DNA from: FEN-1219 sp963728995
GTDB lineage: Bacteria; Pseudomonadota; Gammaproteobacteria; Steroidobacterales; Rariloculaceae
NCBI GenBank assembly: GCA_963728995.1
Contig: CAVSMD010000003.1
Span: 496,001 to 560,000 of the forward strand
Length of the DNA: 64,000 nucleotides
Direction: 5' to 3'
Both the position numbers and the translations under genes were made by a program. Position 1 is the stretch's first letter. Each line of letters starts with the position of its first letter. Shown piece by piece: positions 43,783 through 54,814 of this stretch. The notes beneath the pieces were generated by a model, which worked only from the letters and a program-made list of their open reading frames with translations, was not told the origin of the DNA and searched no databases.

Positions 43783-45126
43783 ATGCTCGACAAAGTTCTG
43801 ATCGCCAATCGCGGCGAGATCGCGCTGCGCATCCTGCGGGCCTGCCGAGAGCTCGGCATCAAAACCGTCGCGGTTCACTCGACGGCCGATACCACGTTGA
43901 AGCACGTGCTGCTCGCGGACGAGACCGTCTGCATCGGCCCGCCGCGCTCGCAGCAGAGCTACCTGAACATGCCGGCAATCATCGCGGCAGCCGAGGTTAC
44001 CGACGCGGTTGCGATCCATCCCGGATATGGGTTCCTGTCCGAGAACGCCGATTTCGCCGAGCGCGTGGAGGAAAGCGGTTTCATCTTCATCGGACCCAGA
44101 CCGGAGACGATTCGTCTGATGGGCGACAAGGTATCGGCGATCAAGACGATGCGCGCGGCCGGTGTCCCCTGCGTGCCCGGCTCGGACGGACCGCTCAGCG
44201 ACGACCCGCAGGAGAACGCGCGGCTCGCACGCGAGCTCGGCTATCCCGTCATCATCAAAGCGGCGGCCGGCGGCGGCGGTCGCGGCATGCGAGTCGTGCA
44301 CAGCGACGCGGCGCTCTTCAACGCGGTCGCGATCACGCGAACCGAGGCGCTATCGGCGTTCAGCAACGATCAGGTCTACATGGAGAAATTCCTCGACCAT
44401 CCCCGGCACATCGAGTTCCAGGTGCTGGCGGACAGCCATGGCAACGCCGTGCATCTCGGCGAGCGTGATTGCTCGATGCAGCGGCGCCACCAAAAAGTCA
44501 TCGAAGAGTCGCCCGCGCCGAGAATCACGGACGAGGAGCGCCAGGCGATGGGGCAGCGCTGCGTCGAAGCCTCGCTGCAGATCGGCTATCGCGGCGCCGG
44601 CACCTTCGAGTTTCTGTATCAGGATGGCCAGTTCTTCTTCATCGAGATGAACACACGTATCCAGGTCGAGCATCCGGTAACGGAGCTCGTGACGGGCATC
44701 GACATCGTCAATACGCAGCTCGCGATCGCTGCCGGCGAGCGGCTACCGTTCCGCCAGGCGGATATTCGTTGGCGAGGTCATGCGATCGAGTGTCGTATCA
44801 ACGCCGAGGACCCGAAGACGTTTGCGCCCTCGCCCGGAACGGTCAGCTTGTGGCATCCGCCCGGTGGACCGGGCATTCGCGTCGACAGTCATATGTATAG
44901 CGGCTACTCCGTGCCGCCGTATTACGACTCGCTGATCGGCAAGATCATCGCGCATGGCGAGCATCGCGGCGCCGCCATCGCGCGCATGACGACCGCGCTG
45001 CACGAGGTCGTCGTGGACGGAATCAGCACGAACATTCCGTTGCACCAAGAGATCTTCCAGCATGGCGCGTTCAAAGCCGGCGGCACCGACATTCACTACC
45101 TCGAGCGACGGCTCGGATTGAAATAG
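43783..45126 (+). CDS. accC: Biotin carboxylase subunit of acetyl-CoA carboxylase
   Basis: ATP-dependent carboxylation of the biotin on AccB. The 447-aa protein (E. coli 449) starts MLDKVLIANRGEIALRILRAC, has the ATP-grasp glycine-rich loop AAAGGGGRGMRVV, the segment ERDCSMQRRHQKVIEE, the catalytic region FIEMNTRIQVEHPVTE, and the C-terminal YDSLIGKIIAHG. The frame is fully intact, while prmA just downstream carries two insertions. Confidence 0.98.
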   Translation: MLDKVLIANRGEIALRILRACRELGIKTVAVHSTADTTLKHVLLADETVCIGPPRSQQSYLNMPAIIAAAEVTDAVAIHPGYGFLSENADFAERVEESGFIFIGPRPETIRLMGDKVSAIKTMRAAGVPCVPGSDGPLSDDPQENARLARELGYPVIIKAAAGGGGRGMRVVHSDAALFNAVAITRTEALSAFSNDQVYMEKFLDHPRHIEFQVLADSHGNAVHLGERDCSMQRRHQKVIEESPAPRITDEERQAMGQRCVEASLQIGYRGAGTFEFLYQDGQFFFIEMNTRIQVEHPVTELVTGIDIVNTQLAIAAGERLPFRQADIRWRGHAIECRINAEDPKTFAPSPGTVSLWHPPGGPGIRVDSHMYSGYSVPPYYDSLIGKIIAHGEHRGAAIARMTTALHEVVVDGISTNIPLHQEIFQHGAFKAGGTDIHYLERRLGLK

Positions 45127-45140
45127 CGACGTTCGAGAAG

Positions 45141-46036
45141 GTGCGTCAGGAACTCACGCTCGAGCTCGCCGCGGAATTCGTACCGAGCGCCGAGGCCTTT
45201 CTCGAGCTCGCGGGCGCGGAGTCGATCTCCCTCGGCGACGCAGGGGATGAGCCCGTGCTGGAGCCGGAGCCCGACACCACGCCGCTGTGGCCAACCGTGC
45301 GAGTGCGAGCCGTATTCCCGGGCGACGCGCCGCTGGACGAGGTCGGTGCGCTGTTACGCAGCGCCTGCCATGCCACGGGCATCCAAATCATCCCCCTCGA
45401 GGATGCGGACTGGCAGCAGGCCATTCGACGAGCGTTCGAAGCTCGGTCGTTCGGGCGGCGTCTCTGGCTCGCGCCGGCGGACGATACCGCGGTGCCCGAG
45501 GGGCGCTGCGGAATTCGTCTGCATATGGGGCTCGCCTTCGGCACGGGCGAGCACCCGACGACGGCGCTGTGTCTCGATTGGCTCGACGCACACGTGACGG
45601 CGGGACGCCACGATACTGGACTACGGTTGCGGCTCGCGGCATCCTCGCAATCGCCGCCTTGGCGCTCGGCGCACGCCACGGTTGGGCCACGGATATCGAG
45701 TCGCAGGCGCTCGAAGCCACCCGCGCGAATGCCGCGTTGAACGGCGTCGCGGAGCGGCTCACGGTCCTCGCGCCCGAGGCCTTGCCGGAGTTGAAGGTGG
45801 ACATCGTCGCTGCGAACATCCTGGCCGGGCCGCTCATCGCGCTCGCGCCGCACCTGGCCGCCAGCGTTCGCCCCGGCGGTGCCGTCGTGCTGAGCGGTGT
45901 GCTCGAGGCCCAAGCGGCGGGCGTGCTATCGGCTTACGAGCCGTACTTCGCGGAGGTCTCGATCGTCTCGCAGCTCGGTTGGGTGCGGCTCGCGGGAATT
46001 CGACGCACGCGAGTTAACGCGACGACGAACCGTTAG
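45141..46036 (+). CDS. prmA: Ribosomal protein L11 methyltransferase PrmA (two frame breaks)
   Basis: Trimethylates ribosomal protein L11. The N-terminal substrate-binding part runs from GTG 45141 (ELTLELAAEFVPSAEAFLELAGAES) to GLAFGTGEHPTTALCLDWLD. The SAM motif TILDYGCGS is in a third frame, and GILAIAALALGARHGWATDI, then VDIVAANILAGPLIALAPHL, are in yet another. Removing one base near 45612 and one near 45647 joins all three parts into 297 aa (E. coli 293). Two insertions within about 40 bases of a highly conserved motif strongly suggest base-calling errors in GC-rich sequence. Confidence 0.91.
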
Positions 46037-46063
46037 AATCCCTCTCGAGGGAGTGATCGCCAC

Positions 46064-47079
46064 ATGTTGTTCACGCGTTGCCCGGAATGCGCGACCACGT
46101 TCCGGGTCACCGACGAAGCGCTGAAGAAGGCCAACGGCCAGGTCCGTTGTGGCCGGTGTGCCAGCGTGTTCAATGCGCTTACCGAGCGCGTCGATGCCGA
46201 CCCCGAAGTGCTCGCGAGCACCGACGACGAGACGGGCAGCGCCACGTCGACGCCCGCCGCCGCGATGCCGCCGTCAATACCGCCACCCGCGACGCCGGCG
46301 AGCGCCGAGCCCGACCCGGATGCGCCGCCGCGCGCCACCGCCGCGCACGATCCGACCGCCGTCAGTATCGGCGCAGACTCGGTCGCCGCCGTCGTGGCCG
46401 AGGCCGAGCTGGCTGCGGCGGAGCTGTCCTCGACAGAGGCCGGCGGTGACGCCGACGCCTTCAGCGCCGAGCAGGTCGACGAGGTGCTTGCCACGCTCGC
46501 GGAGCCGCCGCACTCGGCCCCGGCGCGTGGTCGCCGCTAGCCGCGCCACGGCCACGCATCAGCCGATGGTGGGGCGCCGGGGCAGTGCTGGCGGTGTTTC
46601 TGCTAGGCGCGCAGGTCGTGAACCATTTCCGTGCAACGCTCGCGGGCCACCCCTCGGTCGGCCCCTGGGTGCAGCGCGCATACAGCTTCGTCGGCATCAA
46701 GGTCACGCCGCACTGGGACGTGCGCCAGTACGAAATTCTGGACTGGGTCGCAACGGCGGAGCCCAACTCGAGCGGCGTCGGCAGCTTGAAGATCAGCGCA
46801 CGCATTCAGAACCGCGGCCCGCAGCGGCAGCCGTATCCGGACGTGCAACTGCGTCTCAAGGATCGCTGGGAGGAAGCCGTGGGCAGTCGCATGTTCGCGC
46901 CCCGCGAGTATTTGTCGCGCTATACGCCGCACGATCACTTGATGTCGCCGGGTGAAACTACGCACGCGGACATCGAAGTCGTCGATCCAGGCCCGGATGC
47001 GTACGGATTCGAGCTCGATGTTTGCATCGAAGTCGAAGCAAGGAAAGTAACCTGCCGTAACGACAAAGTATTTCTCTGA
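46064..47079 (+). CDS. Zinc-ribbon and DUF3426 membrane protein (one frame break)
   Basis: An N-terminal MJ0042-type zinc ribbon (CPECATTFRV, then VRCGRCASVFNAL) is followed by a long low-complexity Ala/Pro/Asp linker, one membrane helix (WWGAGAVLAVFLLGAQVV) and a C-terminal DUF3426 domain (SFVGIKVTPHWDVRQYEILDW, IQNRGPQRQPYPDVQLRLKD). A first frame stops at 46540. Adding one C to CCCC at 46518-46521 restores PGAWSPLAAPRPRISRWW and gives 338 aa. It sits between prmA and fis, the standard place in gammaproteobacteria. Function is unknown. Confidence 0.85.
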
Positions 47080-47300
47080 CGCGTGCGAAATCCACGACGC
47101 GATAACAAAATTTTCCGCGTGCCGTGCTATGATCGTCGTACCCTGAATCGGTATCCTTACTGCTAGAAAAACGGGGTTAGCGTCAACGAGTGCGGACCCG
47201 GCAGACTGCTGGGGCAAGAACGCTTTTCGCTGACAGCACGCGAGACGCTAAGAGAATGCTGGCAGGTGCCGATTCAGCGGTGATTGTGGTTACGTTCTGC

Positions 47301-47307
47301 AGGGGAG
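47301..47307 (+). promoter_or_regulatory. Ribosome binding site that decides the fis start
   Basis: AGGGGAG lies six to seven bases before GTG 47314, the start proposed for fis. An in-frame start further upstream at 47284 has no such site. Confidence 0.6.
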
Positions 47308-47313
47308 AACGTC

Positions 47314-47631
47314 GTGATTGCGACGCCGAGCACCAAGAAGAGTTCGCGCAAAAAAACCAAACGCACGGCAGGCCACTCGACGCCCATCGGCACACGCACT
47401 AAACCGCTCAGCAGCCTGACGGACGAATGTCTCCACAGCTACTTCGCGAATTTGAACGGTCACAAGCCGGGCGATTTGTACGAGCTCGTCATCGGCGAGG
47501 TCGAGAAGCCTCTATTTCGCGCGGTGCTGAGCTATACCAACGGCAATCAGAGCGAGGCCGCGGAGATTCTGGGCATCAACCGCGGCACGCTGCGCAAGAA
47601 GCTGAAAGCCTACAAGCTCCAGGGCAGATGA
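47314..47631 (+). CDS. fis: DNA-binding protein Fis
   Basis: A nucleoid-associated regulator of 105 aa, homodimeric. The C-terminal half is classic Fis: LYELVIGEVEKPLFRAVLSYTNGNQ, then the helix-turn-helix AAEILGINRGTLRKKLKAY. The N-terminal 30 residues are Lys/Ser/Thr-rich and longer in charge than in E. coli Fis (98 aa). The GTG start has a good AGGGGAG site. A TATGAT at 47128-47133, in the 234-base gap upstream, is a possible -10 with a GC-rich discriminator, but it lacks a convincing -35. The stop overlaps the purH start as ATGA. Confidence 0.94.
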   Translation: MIATPSTKKSSRKKTKRTAGHSTPIGTRTKPLSSLTDECLHSYFANLNGHKPGDLYELVIGEVEKPLFRAVLSYTNGNQSEAAEILGINRGTLRKKLKAYKLQGR

Positions 47632-49251
47632 GCCCCGGGCGGCAGAACCGACGCAACACGCCGCGCCGCCGGGCTACGGATGTCATAGCGACCGCGCGGC
47701 GGCGCGCCCTGCTCAGCGTCGCCGACAAACAAGGCCTGGAGCCGCTCGCCCGAGATCTCGTGAAGCTGGGCTTCGAGATCGTGTCCACGGGGGGTACGGC
47801 AAAAGCTCTGCGCGACGCGCGCATCGCGGTGACCGAGGTCGCCACGATCACCGGCTTTCCGGAGATCATGGACGGGCGAGTCAAGACGCTCCATCCGCAC
47901 ATCCACGGCGGCCTGCTGGCGCGGCGCGGTGTGGACGACGCGGTGCTCGCGGAGCACGGCATCGGCGTCATCGACCTGCTGGTCGTGAATCTGTATCCGT
48001 TCGAGGCGACGACCGCGCGCCCGGACTGCACGGATGCGGAGGCCATCGAGAACATCGACGTCGGCGGTCCCGCCATGCTGCGCGCCGCTGCCAAGAACCA
48101 CGAGCACATCGTCGTGGTCGTCGATCCGGCCGACTATGCGCCGGTGCTGGCGGCTCTCGAGGACGGTAACGTCCCCGGCGGATTGCGTCGCGAGCTCGCG
48201 ATCAAGGCGTTCAGCCACACGTCCCGCTACGACGCCGCGATCAGCTCGTACCTGCGCACGCACAGCGCCACGCCCGAAGTCTGGCCCGACCCGTTGCTGC
48301 GCCACTGGCGGCTCGCCCAACCGCTGCGCTATGGCGAGAACCCGCATCAGCAGGCGGCCCTGTACCGCACGGCCGAGCACGTGCCCGCGACGATCGCGCA
48401 TGCGACGCAGGCGCAAGGCAAGGAGCTGTCATTCAACAATCTCGTCGATGCCGACGCCGCCTATCAGGCCGTGAAGGCGTTCGAGGCCGCGGCCTGCGTG
48501 ATCGTGAAGCACGCGAACCCGTGCGGCGTGGCCGTCGCCGCGACGCCCGTGCTCGCTTACCAGCTGGCGTACCGCACCGACCCGACATCGGCTTACGGCG
48601 GCGTGATCGCGTTCAACCGCCCGCTCGACCAAGCTTCCGCGGAAGCCATCGTCGCGCAACAATTCGCCGAGGTCGTCGTCGCGCCACAGGTCACGAAGTC
48701 CGCGCGCGCGCCGCTCGCGAAGCGGCCGGCCATCCGGGTGCTCGAGGCGGGCTGGCCCGCAGCCTCCACCGCTCCCGCGCGAGCGCGGGCTCGAGATCAA
48801 GACGATCGAGGGCGGCGTCCTCCTGCAAGATGCGGACCGCGGCCACGTCGATCTCACGACCGCCAAGGTCGTGACGCGGCGCGTGCCGACGGCCGAGGAG
48901 CTGCGCGATCTGCAGTTCGCCTGGACCGTGGTCAAGTACGTGAAATCCAACGCGATCGTGTATACGCAAGGCGGCGCGACGCTCGGGATCGGCGCCGGCC
49001 AGCCGAGCCGCGTCATGAGCGCGCGGATCGCGGCGCTGAAGGCCGAGGAAGCCGGTCTTGCGCTGACCGACGCGGCCATGGCGTCGGACGCATTCTTTCC
49101 GTTCCGGGACGGCATCGATGCCGCCGCGCAGCGCGGTATCCGCGCGGTCGTTCAGCCCGGCGGCTCGATGCGCGACGAAGAGGTGATCAACGCCGCCGAC
49201 GAGCACGGCATGGCGATGATCTGCACCGGTATGCGGCATTTCCGGCATTGA
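47628..49251 (+). CDS. purH: Bifunctional AICAR transformylase/IMP cyclohydrolase PurH (one frame break)
   Basis: The last two steps of IMP synthesis. The N-terminal IMP cyclohydrolase domain shows RRALLSVADKQGLEPLARDL, STGGTAKAL, TGFPEIMDGRVKTLHPHIHGGLL and NIDVGGPAMLRAAAKN. The transformylase domain shows RYGENPHQQAALY, KELSFNNLVDADAAY, IVKHANPCGVA, VKYVKSNAIVY, GAGQPSRV, SDAFFPF-type sequence and VQPGGSMRDEEVI. One extra base between about 48750 and 48782 breaks the second domain. Restored length is 540 aa. It starts with ATG overlapping the fis stop, a fusion-like coupling of fis and purH expression. Confidence 0.93.
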
Positions 49252-49268
49252 GCGAGAGAGCAGGCGAC

Positions 49269-50560
49269 GTGAAGGTTCTCGTCATAGGCAGCGGCGGCCG
49301 CGAGCACGCGATCGCCTGGAAGCTCGCACAGTCAGCCACCGTCGACGAGGTGCTCGTCGCGCCGGGCAATGCCGGCACGGCCACGGAACCAAAGGTCCGC
49401 AACGTGGCGGTGCCCGTCACGGACTACGATCGGCTCGTCGAGCTCGCCACGTCGCGAAACCGTCGCGCTGACGATCGTCGGCCCCGAGATCCCGCTCGTG
49501 GGTGGAGTCGTCGATCATTTCGAGCGGCACGGACTGAAATGCTTCGGGCCGCAATGCGGCCGGTGCCCAGCTCGAGGGATCGAAATCCTTCACAAAGGAG
49601 TTCCTGACGCGCCATTCGATTCCGACGGCTGCGTTTCGGGCATTCACGGAGCTCGACGCCGCGCGCGATTACGTGCGGACGCGCGCCGTCCCGATCGTCA
49701 TCAAGGCCGACGGCCTGGCCGCCGGCAAAGGCGTGATCATCGCCTCGACCCTTGCCGAGGCCGAAGACGTGCTCGATCGTGTGCTGCGGCAAGGCCAGTT
49801 CGGCGCCGCCGGCGCCAAGGTCGTCATCGAGGACTTCCTGCACGGCGAGGAGGCGAGCTTCATCGCCGTAGTCGACGGCACCCGAGTCGTGCCGCTCGCG
49901 AGCTCGCAAGACCACAAGACGCGGGACGACGGCGATCGCGGCCCGAACACCGGCGGCATGGGCGCGTATTCACCGGCACCGGTCGTGACACCGGCGGTAC
50001 ATGAGCGAGTGATGCACGAAATCATGCTGCCGACCGTGCGCGGCCTCATGGCCGACGGCATCCATTACCGTGGTTTTCTGTATGCGGGCCTGATGATCGA
50101 CGCTGCCGGGCAACCGCGGGTCATCGAGTTCAACTGCCGCCTCGGCGACCCCGAGACGCAGCCCATCCTGTTCCGCTTGCGCACGGACTTGGCGGAGCTC
50201 TGCCTCTCGTGCTTCGACGGCACGCTCGGCACCCAGCCGATCGACTGGGACCCGCGCGCCACGGTCGGCGTCGTCATGGCCAGCCGCGACTATCCGGACG
50301 CATACGAGAAGGGCAAGCCGATCAGCGGCCTCGACCGCGTGGACGGCAACGACGCGAAGGTGTTCCACGCCGGCACGAAGCTCGACGGCGACCGCGTCGT
50401 GACCGACGGCGGCCGCGTGCTGTGCGTCGTGGGCGCAGGCCCCAGCGTGCGCGCGGCCTCGGAGGCGGCGTACTCCGGCGTCCGCAAGATCACGTGGGAC
50501 GGCGCCTTCTGGCGCACGGACATCGGCTACCGCGCCATCCAGCGCGAAGAGTCCCGCTAA
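49269..50560 (+). CDS. purD: Phosphoribosylamine-glycine ligase PurD (two frame breaks)
   Basis: The second step of purine synthesis, an ATP-grasp enzyme. From GTG 49269 it reads KVLVIGSGGREHAIAWKLA and APGNAGTA. ETVALTIVGPEIPLVGGVVDHF is in the next frame and AAGAQLEGSKSFTKEF in the third. Later segments are VIKADGLAAGKGVI, EEASFIAVVDG, GPNTGGMGAYSPAPVV and VIEFNCRLGDPETQ. Removing one base near 49452 and one near 49552 restores 429 aa, exactly the E. coli length. It is followed by the second palindromic element. Confidence 0.93.
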
Positions 50561-50586
50561 CGGGCAACCCACACGCTACACAGCGG

Positions 50587-50753
50587 CCCGGCATCCTCGT
50601 GACAGGGGATTGCCGGGACGCTCGGCGCGAGGGCAGCAATTTGCTCCTGCAATGGCTGCACTTCCGCCATCCATGGCGGTCGGATGGCGCCGCGCGAGCC
50701 ACAGGGACGTATTCACGGCGTTCCCGGCAGTCCCCTGTCACGAGGGTGTCGGG
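50587..50753. repeat. Long palindromic intergenic element, copy 2
   Basis: The outer inverted arms are 50587-50621 and 50718-50753. They are about 35 bases each, with three mismatches and one gap. The 96-base interior folds into smaller hairpins (CCGCCAT/ATGGCGG around 50664-50679; TTGC/GCAA at 50641-50652) and contains ACAGGGACGTATTCACGG (50701-50718). That is the reverse complement, with one change, of the motif in copy 1 at 15569-15586. It fills the gap between convergent purD and rho. Confidence 0.78.
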
Positions 50754-50779
50754 GCGCGGCAACGGAACGAGGACGACGG

Positions 50780-52111
<1,332 letters not shown>

Positions 52112-52227
52112 GGGACGGTTCCGCGACCGCCTCGTTTGCCGTTACCATCGTTTGGCTGCCGCGGCCCGTCTTTCATCCGGGCGCGTGCCGAATTGCCTAA
52201 ATATCCCCTCACGACTTTTTACTCTTG

Positions 52228-52581
52228 CTAAGAAGCTGTTTGAGCGCGGCTGCCATTCAGATGGGCCTCGAGAAATGCCTCGAGCTGCGCTTTGGAAACT
52301 GCGCCCACCTGCTGCGCGGCTACGGTGCCGTCACGAAACAGCAGCAGGGTGGGAATGCCGCGAATGTTGTATTTCGGCGGCGTTTTCGGATTCTCGTCGA
52401 TGTTCAGCTTGACGACGCGGAGCTTGTCTTTGTATTGCGTTGCAATGGTGTCGAGGATGGGTGCGATCATCTTGCAGGGACCGCACCACTCCGCCCAGAA
52501 GTCGAGCAGGACCGGCTGGGGAGATTTGACTACGTCTGCTTCGAATGCCGCATCGGTCGTGTGTACGATCTGATCACTCAC
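52228..52581 (-). CDS. trxA: Thioredoxin 1
   Basis: A general cytoplasmic disulfide reductant, 117 aa, with the active site FWAEWCGPCKMIAP and the cis-Pro segment RGIPTLLLFRDG. It also supplies electrons to DsbD. The frame opens at 52605, but GTG 52581 (SDQIVHTTDAAF) gives the family N-terminus and has GAGG nine bases upstream. It is divergent from rhlB and followed by rho, the same three-gene layout as in E. coli. The C-terminus is a few residues longer than usual. Confidence 0.95.
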   Translation of the reverse strand: MSDQIVHTTDAAFEADVVKSPQPVLLDFWAEWCGPCKMIAPILDTIATQYKDKLRVVKLNIDENPKTPPKYNIRGIPTLLLFRDGTVAAQQVGAVSKAQLEAFLEAHLNGSRAQTAS

Positions 52582-52791
52582 AATAAAAGATCCTCTAAGT
52601 ATCACCCACTCCCCGAGAAATCCCCGGGAGCGGAAAGGCGAATGTCGAATACGCCCAGTTGAGCTAAGCCGAAAGTGACGCAGCCTGACGGGTCAGGCAC
52701 AATGTCGCGACAGGCGCTTCCTTCGGGGCTCGCAGGAATACTGTGGATATCTGGGAGGGCGTACCGTATTTTTAACCGTCGAGAAGTCAAT

Positions 52792-54183
52792 TTGCAAGTA
52801 TCGAGGCCCGCAATAGAAACCGTCCCGCCATCGAGCCAGCACCTTTCCGATCTTCGCTTCGCCGATTTGCCGTTGTCGGCGGCGCTGCAGCGTGGTATCG
52901 CCGAAGCTGGATTCGTTCAGTGCACGCCCATCCAGAGCCAGACGCTGCCGCTCGCCATCGAAGGCCAGGACGTGGCAGGCCAGGCCCAGACCGGCACCGG
53001 TAAGACGGCCGCTTTCCTCGTCGCGATGTTCCACCGGCTCGAGCACATGCCGCCGCTCGAGGTCGAGCCGGGGCCACCGGCGCCTCGTTCGTTGATTCTA
53101 GCGCCAACGCGCGAGCTCGCCGTGCAGGTGCATGCCGATGCGACCGTGCTTGGCAAATATTTACCTTTCAGGCTCGGGCTGGCGTTTGGGGGCACGGATT
53201 ACGACAAACAGCGCGCCGACCTCGCCGCCGGCGTGGACATATTGATCGGCACGCCGGGCCGCATCATCGACTTCTACAAACAGCGTGTGTTTGGCTTCCG
53301 CGCCGTCCAGGTACTCATACTCGATGAGGCCGACCGGATGTTCGATCTCGGCTTCATCAAAGACATCCGCTTCGTGCTGCGTCGGCTGCCCGAGCACGAC
53401 CGCCGGCTGAACCTGCTGTTTTCCGCGACCCTCTCGCATCGCGTGCTGGAGCTCGCGTACGAGCACATGAACGATCCCGAGCTCGTGCGAATCGAGCCCG
53501 ACAAGATGACCGTGGACAGCGTTACGCAGAGCATCTACTTCCCCTCGAACGAGGAGAAGTTTCCGCTGCTGCTGACGTTGCTCCGCGATCGCGATCCACA
53601 CCGCACGATGATCTTCGTGAATACGCGACGCGAGGCGGATCGCCTCAGCGACCGCCTGCAACAGAACGGCATCAAGGCCGAGGCGTTGTCGGGCGACGTG
53701 CCGCAGCGCAAGCGCCTGCGCATGCTCAAGGACTTTCAAGCCGGGCAGCTCGACGTGTTGATCGGCACCGACGTCGCGTCCCGCGGCCTGCATGTGCCGG
53801 GCGTCAGCCACGTGTTCAACTACGATCTGCCACAGGACGCGGAAGACTACGTGCATCGGATCGGTCGCACCGCGCGCGCCGGCGCCACCGGTGATGCGAT
53901 CAGCTTCGGCTGCGAAGCCTATGCCATCTCGCTTCCGGACATCGAGACCTTCATCGGCAGGAAGATTCCCGTTGCGACGTTCGACCACGACGCGTTGATT
54001 CGCGCCGGCTGCCAGGAGTCGCGGCGCCGACCGCACCACCGCGACGAGGGTCAGCGGCGCGGCGAGCCCACGGCGACCGCGGCCCCGCGGCGGACCGCGC
54101 TCGAAGCCGCGGTAGCAGCGGCTCAGAGCAGGTCGGCCACGCCGTCGACGGCTGCGTATCCGTCCATCGCGCGCGGCGGCTGA
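52792..54183 (+). CDS. rhlB: DEAD-box ATP-dependent RNA helicase RhlB
   Basis: An RNA helicase, a degradosome partner in E. coli. It has the Q motif FVQCTPIQSQTLP, motif I AQTGTGKT, Ia PTRELAVQ, II DEAD (LILDEADRMFDLGF), III SAT, and the helicase C-terminal VASRGLHVPGVSHVFNYDLP and HRIGRTARAGATG. The start is uncertain. TTG 52792 fits the family N-terminus (463 aa), but the frame is open to 52675, which would overlap the trxA promoter region. The basic C-terminal tail (from about residue 405) runs 61 bases past the stop of the convergent gene, an unusual overlap. Confidence 0.92.
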   Translation: MQVSRPAIETVPPSSQHLSDLRFADLPLSAALQRGIAEAGFVQCTPIQSQTLPLAIEGQDVAGQAQTGTGKTAAFLVAMFHRLEHMPPLEVEPGPPAPRSLILAPTRELAVQVHADATVLGKYLPFRLGLAFGGTDYDKQRADLAAGVDILIGTPGRIIDFYKQRVFGFRAVQVLILDEADRMFDLGFIKDIRFVLRRLPEHDRRLNLLFSATLSHRVLELAYEHMNDPELVRIEPDKMTVDSVTQSIYFPSNEEKFPLLLTLLRDRDPHRTMIFVNTRREADRLSDRLQQNGIKAEALSGDVPQRKRLRMLKDFQAGQLDVLIGTDVASRGLHVPGVSHVFNYDLPQDAEDYVHRIGRTARAGATGDAISFGCEAYAISLPDIETFIGRKIPVATFDHDALIRAGCQESRRRPHHRDEGQRRGEPTATAAPRRTALEAAVAAAQSRSATPSTAAYPSIARGG

Positions 54184-54791
54184 CGCGAATCGGGCCGGCG
54201 AATCGCCACGGTGTGCCGCACGCCGTGCGTGCTCGCGGCGGCGAGCACGTGCAGGCTATCCTCGATCAGCAACGTTCGACCACGATCGAACGGCTCGTGT
54301 CGCTCGAGCGCCTGCCAGAAGGCGCTGTTTTCCTTCGGCGCGGCGAAGTCATGCGAGCACACGACGCCGTCGACGAGCCGGTCGATGCCCGTATGCTCCG
54401 CCTTGACCTCGAACGTGTCGCGATGCGCGTTCGTTACGATGCAGAGACGCTTGCCGCGGCCGCGCACGGCAGCCAGGAACTCGGGCGCGCGCGGCAGGAA
54501 TCGAATGTGCTGGCGATGCTCACGCTTCAGCGCCTTCAAATCCATGCCGAGATCGATCGTCCAATGGTCGAGGCAATACCACGCGAGCGTCCCAGTCTTG
54601 GCGGCGAACCGAGGTGCCAGCTCGGCTTGCGCCGCCGCAATGCTCAGCCCATGGAGCCCGGCATAGCGCTGCGGCACGAGCTCGAGCCAGAAGAAGTTGT
54701 CGAACGCCAGATCGAGCAGCGTGCCATCCATGTCGACGAGCACGGTGTCTATTCGATCCCAATCCGGGGTGAAGCTGGCTGCTTGCGCCAT
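54123..54791 (-). CDS. HAD-family phosphatase, YrfG-like GMP/IMP nucleotidase
   Basis: A 222-aa HAD hydrolase. Motif I is VLVDMDGTLLDL, motif II is CIVTNAHRD, the Lys of motif III is near CSHDFAAPKENSAFW, and motif IV is TLLIEDSLHVLAAA. The cap insert FDNFFWLELVPQRYAGLHGL is typical of YrfG proteins (GMP/IMP nucleotidase in E. coli), which occur with nudE and cysQ. Here cysQ is divergent and nudE is missing. ATG 54791 is used because upstream sequence only mirrors cysQ. Its 3' end overlaps the rhlB tail by 61 bases. Confidence 0.87.
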   Translation of the reverse strand: MAQAASFTPDWDRIDTVLVDMDGTLLDLAFDNFFWLELVPQRYAGLHGLSIAAAQAELAPRFAAKTGTLAWYCLDHWTIDLGMDLKALKREHRQHIRFLPRAPEFLAAVRGRGKRLCIVTNAHRDTFEVKAEHTGIDRLVDGVVCSHDFAAPKENSAFWQALERHEPFDRGRTLLIEDSLHVLAAASTHGVRHTVAIRRPDSRQPPRAMDGYAAVDGVADLL

Positions 54792-54814
54792 CGCACTATG
54801 ATACAAGAGACGCC

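Noticed and set aside
45600..45660. Programmed ribosomal frameshifting in prmA, purD or cysQ
   Set aside because: No slippery heptamer or downstream pseudoknot was seen, several genes need two or three shifts, and homologues are made from one frame. Sequence error is simpler.
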